Source: Mucilaginibacter_A sp041088075 (GTDB taxonomy: Bacteria; Bacteroidota; Bacteroidia; Sphingobacteriales; Sphingobacteriaceae). Taken from it: a stretch of 64,000 bases of DNA. Positions 51,354 to 58,556 of the stretch are shown piece by piece. Every line of letters begins with the position of its first letter. Positions within the stretch are counted from its first letter, which is position 1. The notes below the pieces were generated by a model, which saw only the letters and a list, made by a program, of their open reading frames with translations, ran no database searches and was not told where the DNA came from. A program made the translations under genes and the position numbers. The stretch covers positions 1 to 64,000 of the forward strand of contig NZ_JBGCVY010000026.1 in the NCBI RefSeq assembly GCF_041088075.1. Direction: 5' to 3'.

Positions 51354-52129
51354 TATCGGTAACCGTATCGCTTCAAAATCGTTTTGGCCGAGGCACTTTG
51401 CATATACTGGTAAAATTTTTCGGCCTGTTGCTGGTTTCCGTTTGCTTGTTTGATAATGACCATGCCTTGCTCGATCGGCTGATAATCAGCAGCAGGAATG
51501 CGTTGCCAGTAAATTTTTTGCTTGTTGGCGGCATCGCTCACCAAAGCTTCAGTAGTAAAACCAACTTCGGCAACGCCGGTGCTTAGATAAATGTTGACCT
51601 GCGCAATACTTTCTCCATAAACTAGTTTCGGTTGGATTTTTTGCAGCAGATTTTTTCGTTGCAAAACTTCCGTCGCTGCTTTTCCATAAGGTGCCGTTGC
51701 CGGGTTTGCCAAAGCAATTTTTTTGATTTGACCGCTTTGCAACAGCTTTTCCCAATTGCTGAAATTGAGGTTTTGATTGCTGCAAATAATCAAACTGCCT
51801 AAAGCATAAACTGCTGGTTTTGAAGTGGTAAAGCCGGTTTTGTACAACTCGTTCGGAAAATCCATATCCGCAGAAAGGAAAACTGAAAAAGGCGCGCCGT
51901 TTTTAATTTGGTTGGATAAGTTGCCGGAAGAACCAACTATCGGTTCCATTTGAATATTCGTTTTCCGTGTAAAATCCTGCTGTAGCACTTTGATTACGCC
52001 TTGCAAGTTTGCCGCAACCGCAACTTTTAAAGCTTGTGCCGAAAGGTTATTTCCCGCAAAAATCAAAAGCAGCAAAAGGCATACTGTTTTTATCGGGTAT
52101 TTTTTAGGCTGAAAGAGGTTTAATTCCAT
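51353..52129 (-). CDS. modA: Molybdate ABC transporter substrate-binding protein
   Basis: Periplasmic binding protein of 258 residues with a signal peptide cut near SAQA-LK. Family blocks are VAVAANLQGVIKVLQQDF, VGSSGNLSNQIKNGAPFSVFLSADMDFP, and ALANPATAPYGKAATEVL, containing the serine and Asp/Pro ligands for the oxyanion. It opens the modA-modB-modC operon. The signal peptide stretch KKYPIKTVC is encoded by a GT-variant dispersed motif (52082-52093 and flank), so the repeat again supplies export-signal codons, as in dacB. Confidence 0.92.
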   Translation of the reverse strand: MELNLFQPKKYPIKTVCLLLLLIFAGNNLSAQALKVAVAANLQGVIKVLQQDFTRKTNIQMEPIVGSSGNLSNQIKNGAPFSVFLSADMDFPNELYKTGFTTSKPAVYALGSLIICSNQNLNFSNWEKLLQSGQIKKIALANPATAPYGKAATEVLQRKNLLQKIQPKLVYGESIAQVNIYLSTGVAEVGFTTEALVSDAANKQKIYWQRIPAADYQPIEQGMVIIKQANGNQQQAEKFYQYMQSASAKTILKRYGYR

Positions 52130-52149
52130 TTACATTGATTTTTTACCGG

Positions 52150-52161
52150 TAAAAGAAGCAT
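52150..52161 (-). repeat. Dispersed motif, single copy, divergent gap
   Basis: TAAAAGAAGCAT preceded by GATTTTTTACCGG, about 20 bases upstream of the modA start. Confidence 0.7.
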
Positions 52162-52216
52162 CTGTTTTTACCGGATTTTAATTTGGATAAAAGTCAGGAA
52201 AATCTTTGTTAAAAAA

Positions 52217-52224
52217 TATCTTTG
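52217..52224 (+). promoter_or_regulatory. Candidate -7 promoter box of pcm
   Basis: TATCTTTG matches TAnnTTTG exactly, only 7 bases before the ATG at 52231, so the transcript would be nearly leaderless. It also excludes the longer in-frame TTG start. Confidence 0.4.
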
Positions 52225-52230
52225 CAGCGC

Positions 52231-52893
52231 ATGGCGTACAAGTTTGTGGATAATTACCGGGAAAAAGGGGCGCGGAAACAGTTGGTGAAGTTTCTGGAAG
52301 ACGTGAAAAAGATTGGCGACAAACGCGTGCTGAAAGCCATGGCGAAAGTGCCGCGCCATTATTTTTTTGACGAGACTTTTTGGAACCAGGCTTACCGCGA
52401 CATTGCTTTCCCAATTGGCGACGGGCAAACCATTTCGCAGCCTTATACGGTTGCTTATCAAACGGAGTTGCTGCACATTCAACCAAAAGATAAAGTACTC
52501 GAAATTGGCACGGGTTCCGGCTACCAAACCTGTATTTTACTGGAGTTGGGCGCTGAAGTTTTTACGATTGAACGGCAAGTAAAACTGTATGAACGCACGT
52601 GCAAAGTGTTGCCTTTTATGGGTTATCAGGCACATTTTTTTTGCGGCGATGGCTCCAACGGCATCCCCGAACATGCGCCTTTTGACAAGATTTTGGTTAC
52701 GGCCGGTGCTCCTTTTATCCCCGAAATTTTGTTGAAGCAGTTGAGGATTGGCGGTTTGCTGGTGATCCCCGTAGGCGACGAAAAAAGCCAGTTGATGACG
52801 ACCATCCTTCGCGTTGCGGAAAACGATTTTGAGAAAGTGAGTTTGGATACGTTTCGTTTTGTGCCGTTGGTTGGCGATCAGGCGTGGAGTTGA
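52231..52893 (+). CDS. pcm: Protein-L-isoaspartate O-methyltransferase
   Basis: SAM-dependent methyltransferase of 220 residues that repairs isoaspartyl residues in damaged proteins. The SAM motif is KVLEIGTGSGYQTCILLELGAEVFTIE, and the family motif GDGQTISQPYTVA lies before it, with FDKILVTAGAPFIPE after. The length is normal. Single-gene unit between modA (divergent) and smpB (convergent). The GTATCAAGTATCAAG direct repeat at 52911-52925 follows it. Confidence 0.92.
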   Translation: MAYKFVDNYREKGARKQLVKFLEDVKKIGDKRVLKAMAKVPRHYFFDETFWNQAYRDIAFPIGDGQTISQPYTVAYQTELLHIQPKDKVLEIGTGSGYQTCILLELGAEVFTIERQVKLYERTCKVLPFMGYQAHFFCGDGSNGIPEHAPFDKILVTAGAPFIPEILLKQLRIGGLLVIPVGDEKSQLMTTILRVAENDFEKVSLDTFRFVPLVGDQAWS

Positions 52894-52969
52894 AGAAAGT
52901 AGTAAGTATTTAGTATCAAGTATCAAGCAATAGTTCGATCTGCTTTGAGCCGTACCTGATACTAACTTC

Positions 52970-53431
52970 TTACCTTTTCATCACCCGGTCCATTTCAATT
53001 TTAGAATCCCGTTCTTTCATCGTTTCGCGTTTATCAAACGTCTTTTTACCTTGGGCGAGGCCGATTTCAATCTTGGCAAAACCATGGTCGTTGATAAAAA
53101 TAGCCAACGGAACGATGGTGAACCCTTTTTCTTCGGTTTTGGATTGCAGCTTTTTTAATTCTTTCTTCTGCAATAATAAAATACGGTCGCGTTTGGCTTC
53201 GTGGTTGTAAAACGAGCCGTGCGAATATTCGGAAATGTGCAGGTTGCGGACGTACAAATCGCCGTTGATAAACGTGCAAAAGGAATCCGTCAGGTTCGCT
53301 TTTCCTTCGCGTATTGACTTAATTTCTGTCCCCAACAGCTTGATGCCAGCCACATATTTATCATCAATGTGAAAATCGAAATAAGCCCTTTTATTTTTGA
53401 TATATACTTTTTGTTCTGCCTGTTCTTTCAT
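52970..53431 (-). CDS. smpB: SsrA-binding protein
   Basis: tmRNA-binding protein of 153 residues for trans-translation rescue of stalled ribosomes. Signatures are NKRAYFDFHIDDKYVAGIKLLGTEIKSIREGKANLTDSF-type core, YSHGSFYNHEAKRDRILLLQKKEL, and the basic C-terminal tail AQGKKTFDKRETMKERD. Complete and typical. The ssrA RNA itself is not in this window. Confidence 0.96.
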   Translation of the reverse strand: MKEQAEQKVYIKNKRAYFDFHIDDKYVAGIKLLGTEIKSIREGKANLTDSFCTFINGDLYVRNLHISEYSHGSFYNHEAKRDRILLLQKKELKKLQSKTEEKGFTIVPLAIFINDHGFAKIEIGLAQGKKTFDKRETMKERDSKIEMDRVMKR

Positions 53432-53485
53432 TTTTGCTTGATCTGGTTGCGCTTCGTCCTGATCAGTAATTTCCTGATGCTTCTT

Positions 53486-55357
53486 TTACTGCACAATTAA
53501 TACCGGCACCTTTACCAAATGCCGCACCGAATTGACCGTGGTGCCAAAGATAAGATCTTTAAAAACTTTATGGCCATGTGCGCCCATCACCAACAGTTCC
53601 AAATCCTGCTGGTTTACCACGCCTGCAATGGCTTTTGCCACTTTGCCATAACCAATGTATGGTTTAGAACGGTAGCCTAATTCCTGCAAACGCAACTGGT
53701 ATTTCTCCAGGTTTTCGCGGTCGCTTTGGGTTTCAAAATCCATAATTTTATCGCCGTGGTAAGTTGCGCCGGCCGTTTCTACCACATGGATGAGGAAATA
53801 TTCGGCACTTTTTCCGCCTTGCATCAAAGCGTGGCGAATGGTGTCCCGGTCGTTTTTGGTGAAATCAACGGCGATACCAATCCGTTTCAAAGCAACAGGG
53901 GCAATGGCCTCAATTTCCAAAGCCTGGCCATGCGGGATGCGCGTGGCAACTTCTGCAGAAACCCTAAAAAACGGCTTAAAAAACACGTATAAAAGAAGTA
54001 TGCAGATGGCAATAGCAAAAGGAACGGTGGTGAAATGGATCAATTTCTGGTGCTGTGGAAATGCTTCGGCCCAATCTGCAATTTGCCCGACCACTAATTT
54101 GGCGTTCAACCCAACAATAATGATGGCTGCAATCCAAGCCAAAACTTTGATCCAGGTTTTGTTGGCAAAAACGCCCATTTTTTCTTTGTTGGAAGTGAAA
54201 TGGATCAATGGGATCACGGCGAAACCCAGTTGCAAGCTCAGCACAACCTGGCTCAGCACCAGCAAACTTCCCAAAGCGCGTTCATCCGAATAAAGGATGG
54301 TAAAAAAAGCAGGTATAATGGCCAGCAAACGGGTTAACAACCGGCGCAGCCAGGGCGCAATCCGCAAGTTGATGTGGCCTTCCATGATAATTTGCCCGGC
54401 CAGCGTTCCGGTTACGGTAGAACTTTGTCCGGCCGCAATCAGTGCCACCGCAAACAAAACCGGCGCCAACGAACCAAAAATATGGTTGAGCAATTTATGC
54501 GCATCCTGAATTTCGGCTACCTGATGATACCCATTTCTGAAAAAAGCCGCCGCAGCCAAAATCAAAATGGCCGCATTGACAAAAAAAGCAAGGTTTAAGG
54601 CGACGGTCGTATCAATAAAATTCATTTTGATAGATTCGCGGATGCCGGTTTCTGTCCTTTCAATCTTCCGGGTTTGCACTAAAGAAGAATGCAAATACAA
54701 ATTATGCGGCATCACCGTTGCGCCAATAATACCGATCGCGATGTACAGCGCGCTGCCATTTAGATTATGCGGGATCAAGCCTAAACCAATTTGTTTGACG
54801 TTTGGTTCGACAATAAACATCTCCACCAAAAACGATAGGCCGACGATAAAAACCATCGAAACGATAAAGCCTTCCAGATGACGCATCCCTTTGTTGAGCA
54901 GGTAAAGCAGCAAAATGGTATCGAGAAGTGTAACCGAAACGCCCCAGATCAGCGGCAAATGAAAAAGCAGTTGCAAACCGATGGCCATACCGATTACTTC
55001 GGCCAGATCACAAGCGATAATGGCAATTTGTGCCAGGATGAAAAGGCAGAAATTCACAAAACGCGAATATGTTTGCCGCGATGCCTGCGCCAAATCCAAA
55101 CCTTGCACAATGCCCAAACGCGTACTTAACGATTGCAAAAGCAGCGCAATTAGGTTGGATAAAAGAAGCACCCAAATTAAGCGGTAACCAAATTGGCTTC
55201 CGGCTGCCAAATCGGTTGCCCAGTTTCCCGGATCCATATAACCCACGCTCACCATAAAAGCCGGTCCTAAAAAAGACAGAATCCTTTTCCAGCCAACCCG
55301 GCCCGAAGTGCTTACCGAGCCATGCACTTCGGCCAAAGATTCGTTATAGTTGCTCAT
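53486..55357 (-). CDS. mntH: Nramp divalent-metal transporter fused to a universal stress protein domain
   Basis: Protein of 623 residues. The first about 430 residues form an Nramp transporter with the helix-1 metal motif DPGNW and helix-6 motif MPHNLYLHS, importing manganese or iron. The last about 150 residues form a UspA domain (RIGIAVDFTKNDRDTIRHALMQG...LLVMGAHGHKVFKDLIFGTTVNSVRHLVKVPVLIV) with the G-x2-G-x9-G-S/T ATP-binding pattern. The fused USP suggests nucleotide-dependent control of transport. It overlaps the upstream mntR gene by 14 bases. Dispersed motifs lie at its stop codon (53477-53488) and within its coding part (53990, 55160). Confidence 0.9.
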   Translation of the reverse strand: MSNYNESLAEVHGSVSTSGRVGWKRILSFLGPAFMVSVGYMDPGNWATDLAAGSQFGYRLIWVLLLSNLIALLLQSLSTRLGIVQGLDLAQASRQTYSRFVNFCLFILAQIAIIACDLAEVIGMAIGLQLLFHLPLIWGVSVTLLDTILLLYLLNKGMRHLEGFIVSMVFIVGLSFLVEMFIVEPNVKQIGLGLIPHNLNGSALYIAIGIIGATVMPHNLYLHSSLVQTRKIERTETGIRESIKMNFIDTTVALNLAFFVNAAILILAAAAFFRNGYHQVAEIQDAHKLLNHIFGSLAPVLFAVALIAAGQSSTVTGTLAGQIIMEGHINLRIAPWLRRLLTRLLAIIPAFFTILYSDERALGSLLVLSQVVLSLQLGFAVIPLIHFTSNKEKMGVFANKTWIKVLAWIAAIIIVGLNAKLVVGQIADWAEAFPQHQKLIHFTTVPFAIAICILLLYVFFKPFFRVSAEVATRIPHGQALEIEAIAPVALKRIGIAVDFTKNDRDTIRHALMQGGKSAEYFLIHVVETAGATYHGDKIMDFETQSDRENLEKYQLRLQELGYRSKPYIGYGKVAKAIAGVVNQQDLELLVMGAHGHKVFKDLIFGTTVNSVRHLVKVPVLIVQ

Positions 55358-56012
55358 AGTTTATTAAAATGTGTTTTGCAGCAGCTTTGCTGATGTTTAT
55401 TTTTCCGCCGTTTTCGGTACGCAGAATTACCGTTTCATCAAAAGGAATAACTTCTTCCACTAAAATCTTTTTTCCGATTTTCAAATCCATTTTTTCGAGG
55501 TATTGTAAAAAAGAAGAGGAATGTTCTTTAATCCCTGAGATGATTCCCGCATCGCCTGCATTTAATGCAGCGACAGATTTCATTTCTACACATTTAATCG
55601 TTCCGCTTTGATCGGGGATCGGGTCGCCATGCGGGTCGTATTTTGGGAAACCCAAAAATTTGTCCATCCGGTCAACCAATTCCGGCGATTGGATATGCTC
55701 CAATTGTTCGGCCAGATCATGCACTTCGTCCCAGCCAAAAGCCAGTTTTTCTACCAGAAAATATTCCCACAAACGGTGTTTCCGGATAATTTTTAAAGCA
55801 ATTTGTTTTCCCGAATCTGTGAGTTCTACACCCTGGTAACGTTCATAATTGATCAGGTTTTTACCCGAAAGCTTTTTCAGCATATCCGTAACCGAAGCGG
55901 CTTTGGTGTTCAAAACCATGGCAATCTGGTTGGTGTTTACCTGTTTGCTTTCGTCGGCAGATAAGTGGTAAATAGCTTTCAGGTAATTTTCCTCGGTAAA
56001 AGAAGTATCCAT
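55344..56012 (-). CDS. mntR: DtxR/MntR-family metal-dependent regulator
   Basis: Metalloregulator of 222 residues: an N-terminal winged helix (TEENYLKAIYHLS...NTNQIAMVLNTKAASVTDMLKKLSGKNLINYERY), a dimerisation and metal site (KHRLWEYFLVEKLAFGWDEVHDLAEQLEHI) and a C-terminal FeoA/SH3 domain. It overlaps mntH and probably represses the operon when manganese or iron is sufficient. A matching palindrome lies upstream at 56035-56050. Codons 2-6 (DTSFT) come from a dispersed motif (55997-56008). Confidence 0.9.
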   Translation of the reverse strand: MDTSFTEENYLKAIYHLSADESKQVNTNQIAMVLNTKAASVTDMLKKLSGKNLINYERYQGVELTDSGKQIALKIIRKHRLWEYFLVEKLAFGWDEVHDLAEQLEHIQSPELVDRMDKFLGFPKYDPHGDPIPDQSGTIKCVEMKSVAALNAGDAGIISGIKEHSSSFLQYLEKMDLKIGKKILVEEVIPFDETVILRTENGGKINISKAAAKHILINYEQL

Positions 56013-56034
56013 TTTTGGAATGCCTAATAATAAA

Positions 56035-56050
56035 TTTAGGTTAGTCTAAA
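56035..56050. promoter_or_regulatory. Predicted DtxR/MntR operator
   Basis: TTTAGGTTAGTCTAAA is a near-palindrome of the TTTAGG...CTAAA type bound by DtxR/IdeR/MntR proteins. It lies 23 bases upstream of mntR, so autoregulation is predicted. Confidence 0.6.
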
Positions 56051-56129
56051 AATAACATTTTTATTTCTGTTTTGATTGAAAAAACTTAAATTATTTTGAT
56101 GCGGCAGAAACAGCTATTATTGTAGCGTT

Positions 56130-56600
56130 ATGGCAATGGAATTAGACAAAACAGACTTGCAGATTTTAAAAATTTTGCAGCAAAACGGACGGATCACCAA
56201 CCTACAGTTATCCAACGAAATCGGGCTTTCGCCTGCGCCAACGTTGGAGCGCGTTCGAAAATTGGAAAATTCCGGCTACATTCTCAGCTATCACGCTTTA
56301 GTGGACGAGGAAAAATTGGGTCTGGGCATCAAAACATTTATCCAGGTTTCGCTGGATTTCCACAAAAACAATACAATCCAAATTTTTTTGGACGAGATCC
56401 AGGAAATCAAAGAAATTACCGAATGCCACCACGTTACAGGCCAATGCGATTTTTTGCTGAAAATTTATGTGAAAGACATTAAATCGTACGAGCAATTGAT
56501 TATGCAAAAAATCAGTAGGATTACGGTGGTGAAGACTTTTCAAACGATGATCATCATGTCAACCAATAAAAAAGAACCGACAGTGCCGCTGGAGTATTGA
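56130..56600 (+). CDS. Lrp/AsnC-family transcriptional regulator
   Basis: Regulator of 156 residues: helix-turn-helix LDKTDLQILKILQQNGRITNLQLSNEIGLSPAPTLERVRKLENSGYI, then a RAM ligand-binding domain (FIQVSLDF, ITECHHVTGQCDFLLKIYVKDIKSYEQLI). It probably responds to an amino acid. No target gene is evident nearby. It is divergent from mntR; the two share a 117-base promoter region. Confidence 0.9.
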   Translation: MAMELDKTDLQILKILQQNGRITNLQLSNEIGLSPAPTLERVRKLENSGYILSYHALVDEEKLGLGIKTFIQVSLDFHKNNTIQIFLDEIQEIKEITECHHVTGQCDFLLKIYVKDIKSYEQLIMQKISRITVVKTFQTMIIMSTNKKEPTVPLEY

Positions 56601-56605
56601 TGTTG

Positions 56606-56908
56606 CTGTCATTTCGACCTGAAGGGAGAAATCTTCTTCAAAGCGCAAATCCATTTTGTTGAAATAAGATTTCTCCCATTGGTCGAAATGACAGTGCCGC
56701 CAACTTTTGCCCGATAAAAGAAGCATTACAGCTTTTCGCTTTGAATAGGATTTCTCCCTTCGGTCGAAATGACACTAAATACTTCTTTTACCGATGTTTT
56801 TTATGCGCCTCGTTCTGTCATCCCGACCCAAAGGGAGGGATTTTCTTCAAAGCAGTTTTCAGCTTGTGTTTTTGAAAGAAGATTTTTCCCTCCGGAGCGA
56901 AAAAACAG
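56606..56908. repeat. Cluster of TCATTTCGACC hairpins and three dispersed motifs
   Basis: A full hairpin copy at 56606-56694, a half copy at 56741-56774 and a diverged copy at 56815-56908. They alternate with ATGCTTC-family motifs at 56715-56726, 56779-56790 and 56929-56940. The clusters fill the 339-base gap before ung; the last motif ends on the first base of the ung stop codon. Confidence 0.75.
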
Positions 56909-56939
56909 CGCCACCAATTTTTGCCCGATAAAAGAAGCA

Positions 56940-57617
56940 TCAGCTAATTTGCCAGTCAATTGGTTCGATGCCGTTTTCTTCTAAAATAACGTTGGCTTCC
57001 AAAAAATGATCGTTGCCGAAAAAACCGTTATGCGCTGCCAATGGCGAAGGGTGCGCCGACATCAGCAAATGGTGTTTCTGCGGATCAATCAGCTCGCCTT
57101 TTGCCTGTGCAAATTTCCCCCACAACAAAAAAACGACGTTTTCTTTTCGGTCAGAAATTTCCTGGATAACTTTGTTGGTGAAAATTTCCCAGCCTTTTTT
57201 CTGGTGCGAACCCGCCTGATTTGCGCGAACGGTTAAAGTTGCGTTGAGCAAAAGCACGCCTTGCTCGGCCCAATACGTTAAATCGCCGTTTTGCGGAATT
57301 TTATATTCTGGGAATTCCTGCTTCAACTCCTTAAAAATATTAAGCAACGACGGCGGCGGCGGAACACCTTTTTGTACAGAAAACGATAAACCATGCGCTT
57401 GTCCGGCTCCATGGTAAGGATCCTGACCGATAATTACCACTTTCACATCATCAAAAGGCGTTTTGGCAAAAGCATTAAAAATGTCTTTACTTTTTGGATA
57501 AACGGTGTAGCCGGCTTCTTTTTCCTGTTGCAAAAACGCTTTTAATTTCACCATGTAATCCTTTTCAAATTCATCTTTTAAAATTTCAAGCCACGAAGGT
57601 TCTAATGCAATTGACAT
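56940..57617 (-). CDS. ung: Uracil-DNA glycosylase (family 1)
   Basis: DNA repair enzyme of 225 residues that removes uracil from DNA. The catalytic motif is VIIGQDPYHGAGQAHGLSFSV with the water-activating Asp, and the second motif is SAHPSPLAAHNGFFGNDHF with the catalytic His and the minor-groove intercalating loop. Length is normal. The stop codon overlaps a dispersed motif copy by one base. Confidence 0.96.
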   Translation of the reverse strand: MSIALEPSWLEILKDEFEKDYMVKLKAFLQQEKEAGYTVYPKSKDIFNAFAKTPFDDVKVVIIGQDPYHGAGQAHGLSFSVQKGVPPPPSLLNIFKELKQEFPEYKIPQNGDLTYWAEQGVLLLNATLTVRANQAGSHQKKGWEIFTNKVIQEISDRKENVVFLLWGKFAQAKGELIDPQKHHLLMSAHPSPLAAHNGFFGNDHFLEANVILEENGIEPIDWQIS

Positions 57618-57688
57618 AAATTATTTTTGAATTATTGATTTAACACGCAAATAAGCAGATATTTGTACTTCAATTTATATACAACGTA

Positions 57689-58243
57689 ATGCGTAATATT
57701 GTTCGATTGGTTGTTGCCTGTGTTATTTTGGGCGCGGCGGTTACCCTGGCCGCTTTTGGCTTTTGGTGGTGGGCGGTTTTGGTGTTTTTGATTGGCGGAC
57801 TGGTGCTGCTGACTTTCTTTTTTAACGAAAATATGCTGTTGGCGCAATATTTTATGCGGAAAGAAAACATGCCGAAAGCAGAAGCATCTTTGCTGAAAAT
57901 TACGGATTACGAAAAGCAACTGATCCGCAACCAGCACGGTTATTACAACTTGCTGTTGGGTTTGATCGAATCCAACAAAGCGCCTTTAAAATCGGAGAAA
58001 TATTTTAAGAAAGCATTGTCATTGGGGTTGACCATGTCGCACAATATTGCGTTGGCCAAATTAAGTTTAGCCGGAATTTCGATGTCAAAGCGCAATAAAC
58101 GCGAAGCACAAATGTATTTGTCGGAAGCGCAAAAAGCCGATAAAAACAAGCTGCTGGCCGAGCAGATCAAGATGATGAAAGGCCAAATGGCGCAAATGGA
58201 CAAGCAGCAAGTTGGCCGCGGCGGTTTCCGGCAGCAGTTTTAA
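57689..58243 (+). CDS. Membrane protein with TPR-like C-terminus
   Basis: Protein of 184 residues with two membrane helices at the N-terminus (about residues 6-42: VVACVILGAAVTLAAFGFWWWAVLVFLIGGLVLLTFF). A cytoplasmic helical part has TPR-like units (MRKENMPKAEASLLKITD, LKSEKYFKKALSLGLTMSHNIALAKLSLAGISMSKRNKREAQMYLSEAQKAD) and a GRGGFRQQF tail. Conserved in Bacteroidota with unknown function. Convergent with the small gene at 58251. Confidence 0.65.
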   Translation: MRNIVRLVVACVILGAAVTLAAFGFWWWAVLVFLIGGLVLLTFFFNENMLLAQYFMRKENMPKAEASLLKITDYEKQLIRNQHGYYNLLLGLIESNKAPLKSEKYFKKALSLGLTMSHNIALAKLSLAGISMSKRNKREAQMYLSEAQKADKNKLLAEQIKMMKGQMAQMDKQQVGRGGFRQQF

Positions 58244-58250
58244 ACCGGTT

Positions 58251-58460
58251 TTATTTCTCGTCTAAATGACTGAAATAGTCGTCTTTAAAAAAATAATCTT
58301 CATCAACATCTTTAACGTTTGAAGTTGCCGATGCTTCTTTTACCGATAGTTTTTGGTTGATAAAAGAGAAAAGGCTTTTTACAAACTCGAGGTCGAACTG
58401 GTGTTTGCTAAATTTGATCAGGTATTCGTTGTCTTTTATTTCAAAGCTGGAGTTGGTCAT
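58251..58460 (-). CDS. Small acidic protein containing a dispersed-motif pair in frame
   Basis: Protein of 69 residues, MTNSSFEIKDNEYLIKFSKHQFDLEFVKSLFSFINQKLSVKEAS..., with a predicted helix and an acidic C-terminus (DVDEDYFFKDDYF). The codons for FSFINQKLSVKEAS are formed by an inverted pair of dispersed motifs (58331-58342 and a diverged partner near 58360-58371). The pattern of a beta-strand plus helix resembles small antitoxin-like proteins, but no toxin is adjacent. Family not recognised. Confidence 0.5.
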   Translation of the reverse strand: MTNSSFEIKDNEYLIKFSKHQFDLEFVKSLFSFINQKLSVKEASATSNVKDVDEDYFFKDDYFSHLDEK

Positions 58461-58482
58461 CTTTTCTAAATTAAATCTTATT

Positions 58483-58530
58483 CAAAAACAAAGACCGGCA
58501 ATTGTTATTAACCGGCCTTTAATTTTTTGT
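58483..58530 (-). terminator. Rho-independent terminator of lysS
   Basis: On the minus strand AAAGGCCGG pairs with CCGGTCTTT (one mismatch) and is followed by GTTTTTG. It lies between lysS and the small gene downstream. Confidence 0.7.
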
Positions 58531-58544
58531 TAAGAAATGATGAA

Positions 58545-58556
58545 TAAAAACAGCAT
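58545..58556 (-). repeat. Dispersed motif (GT variant) ending on the lysS stop codon
   Basis: TAAAAACAGCAT; its last T is the first base of the lysS stop on the other strand. Confidence 0.7.

Noticed and set aside
58251..58460. Toxin-antitoxin pair with a neighbour
   Set aside because: No toxin-like partner on the same strand; lysS and a TPR membrane protein flank it.
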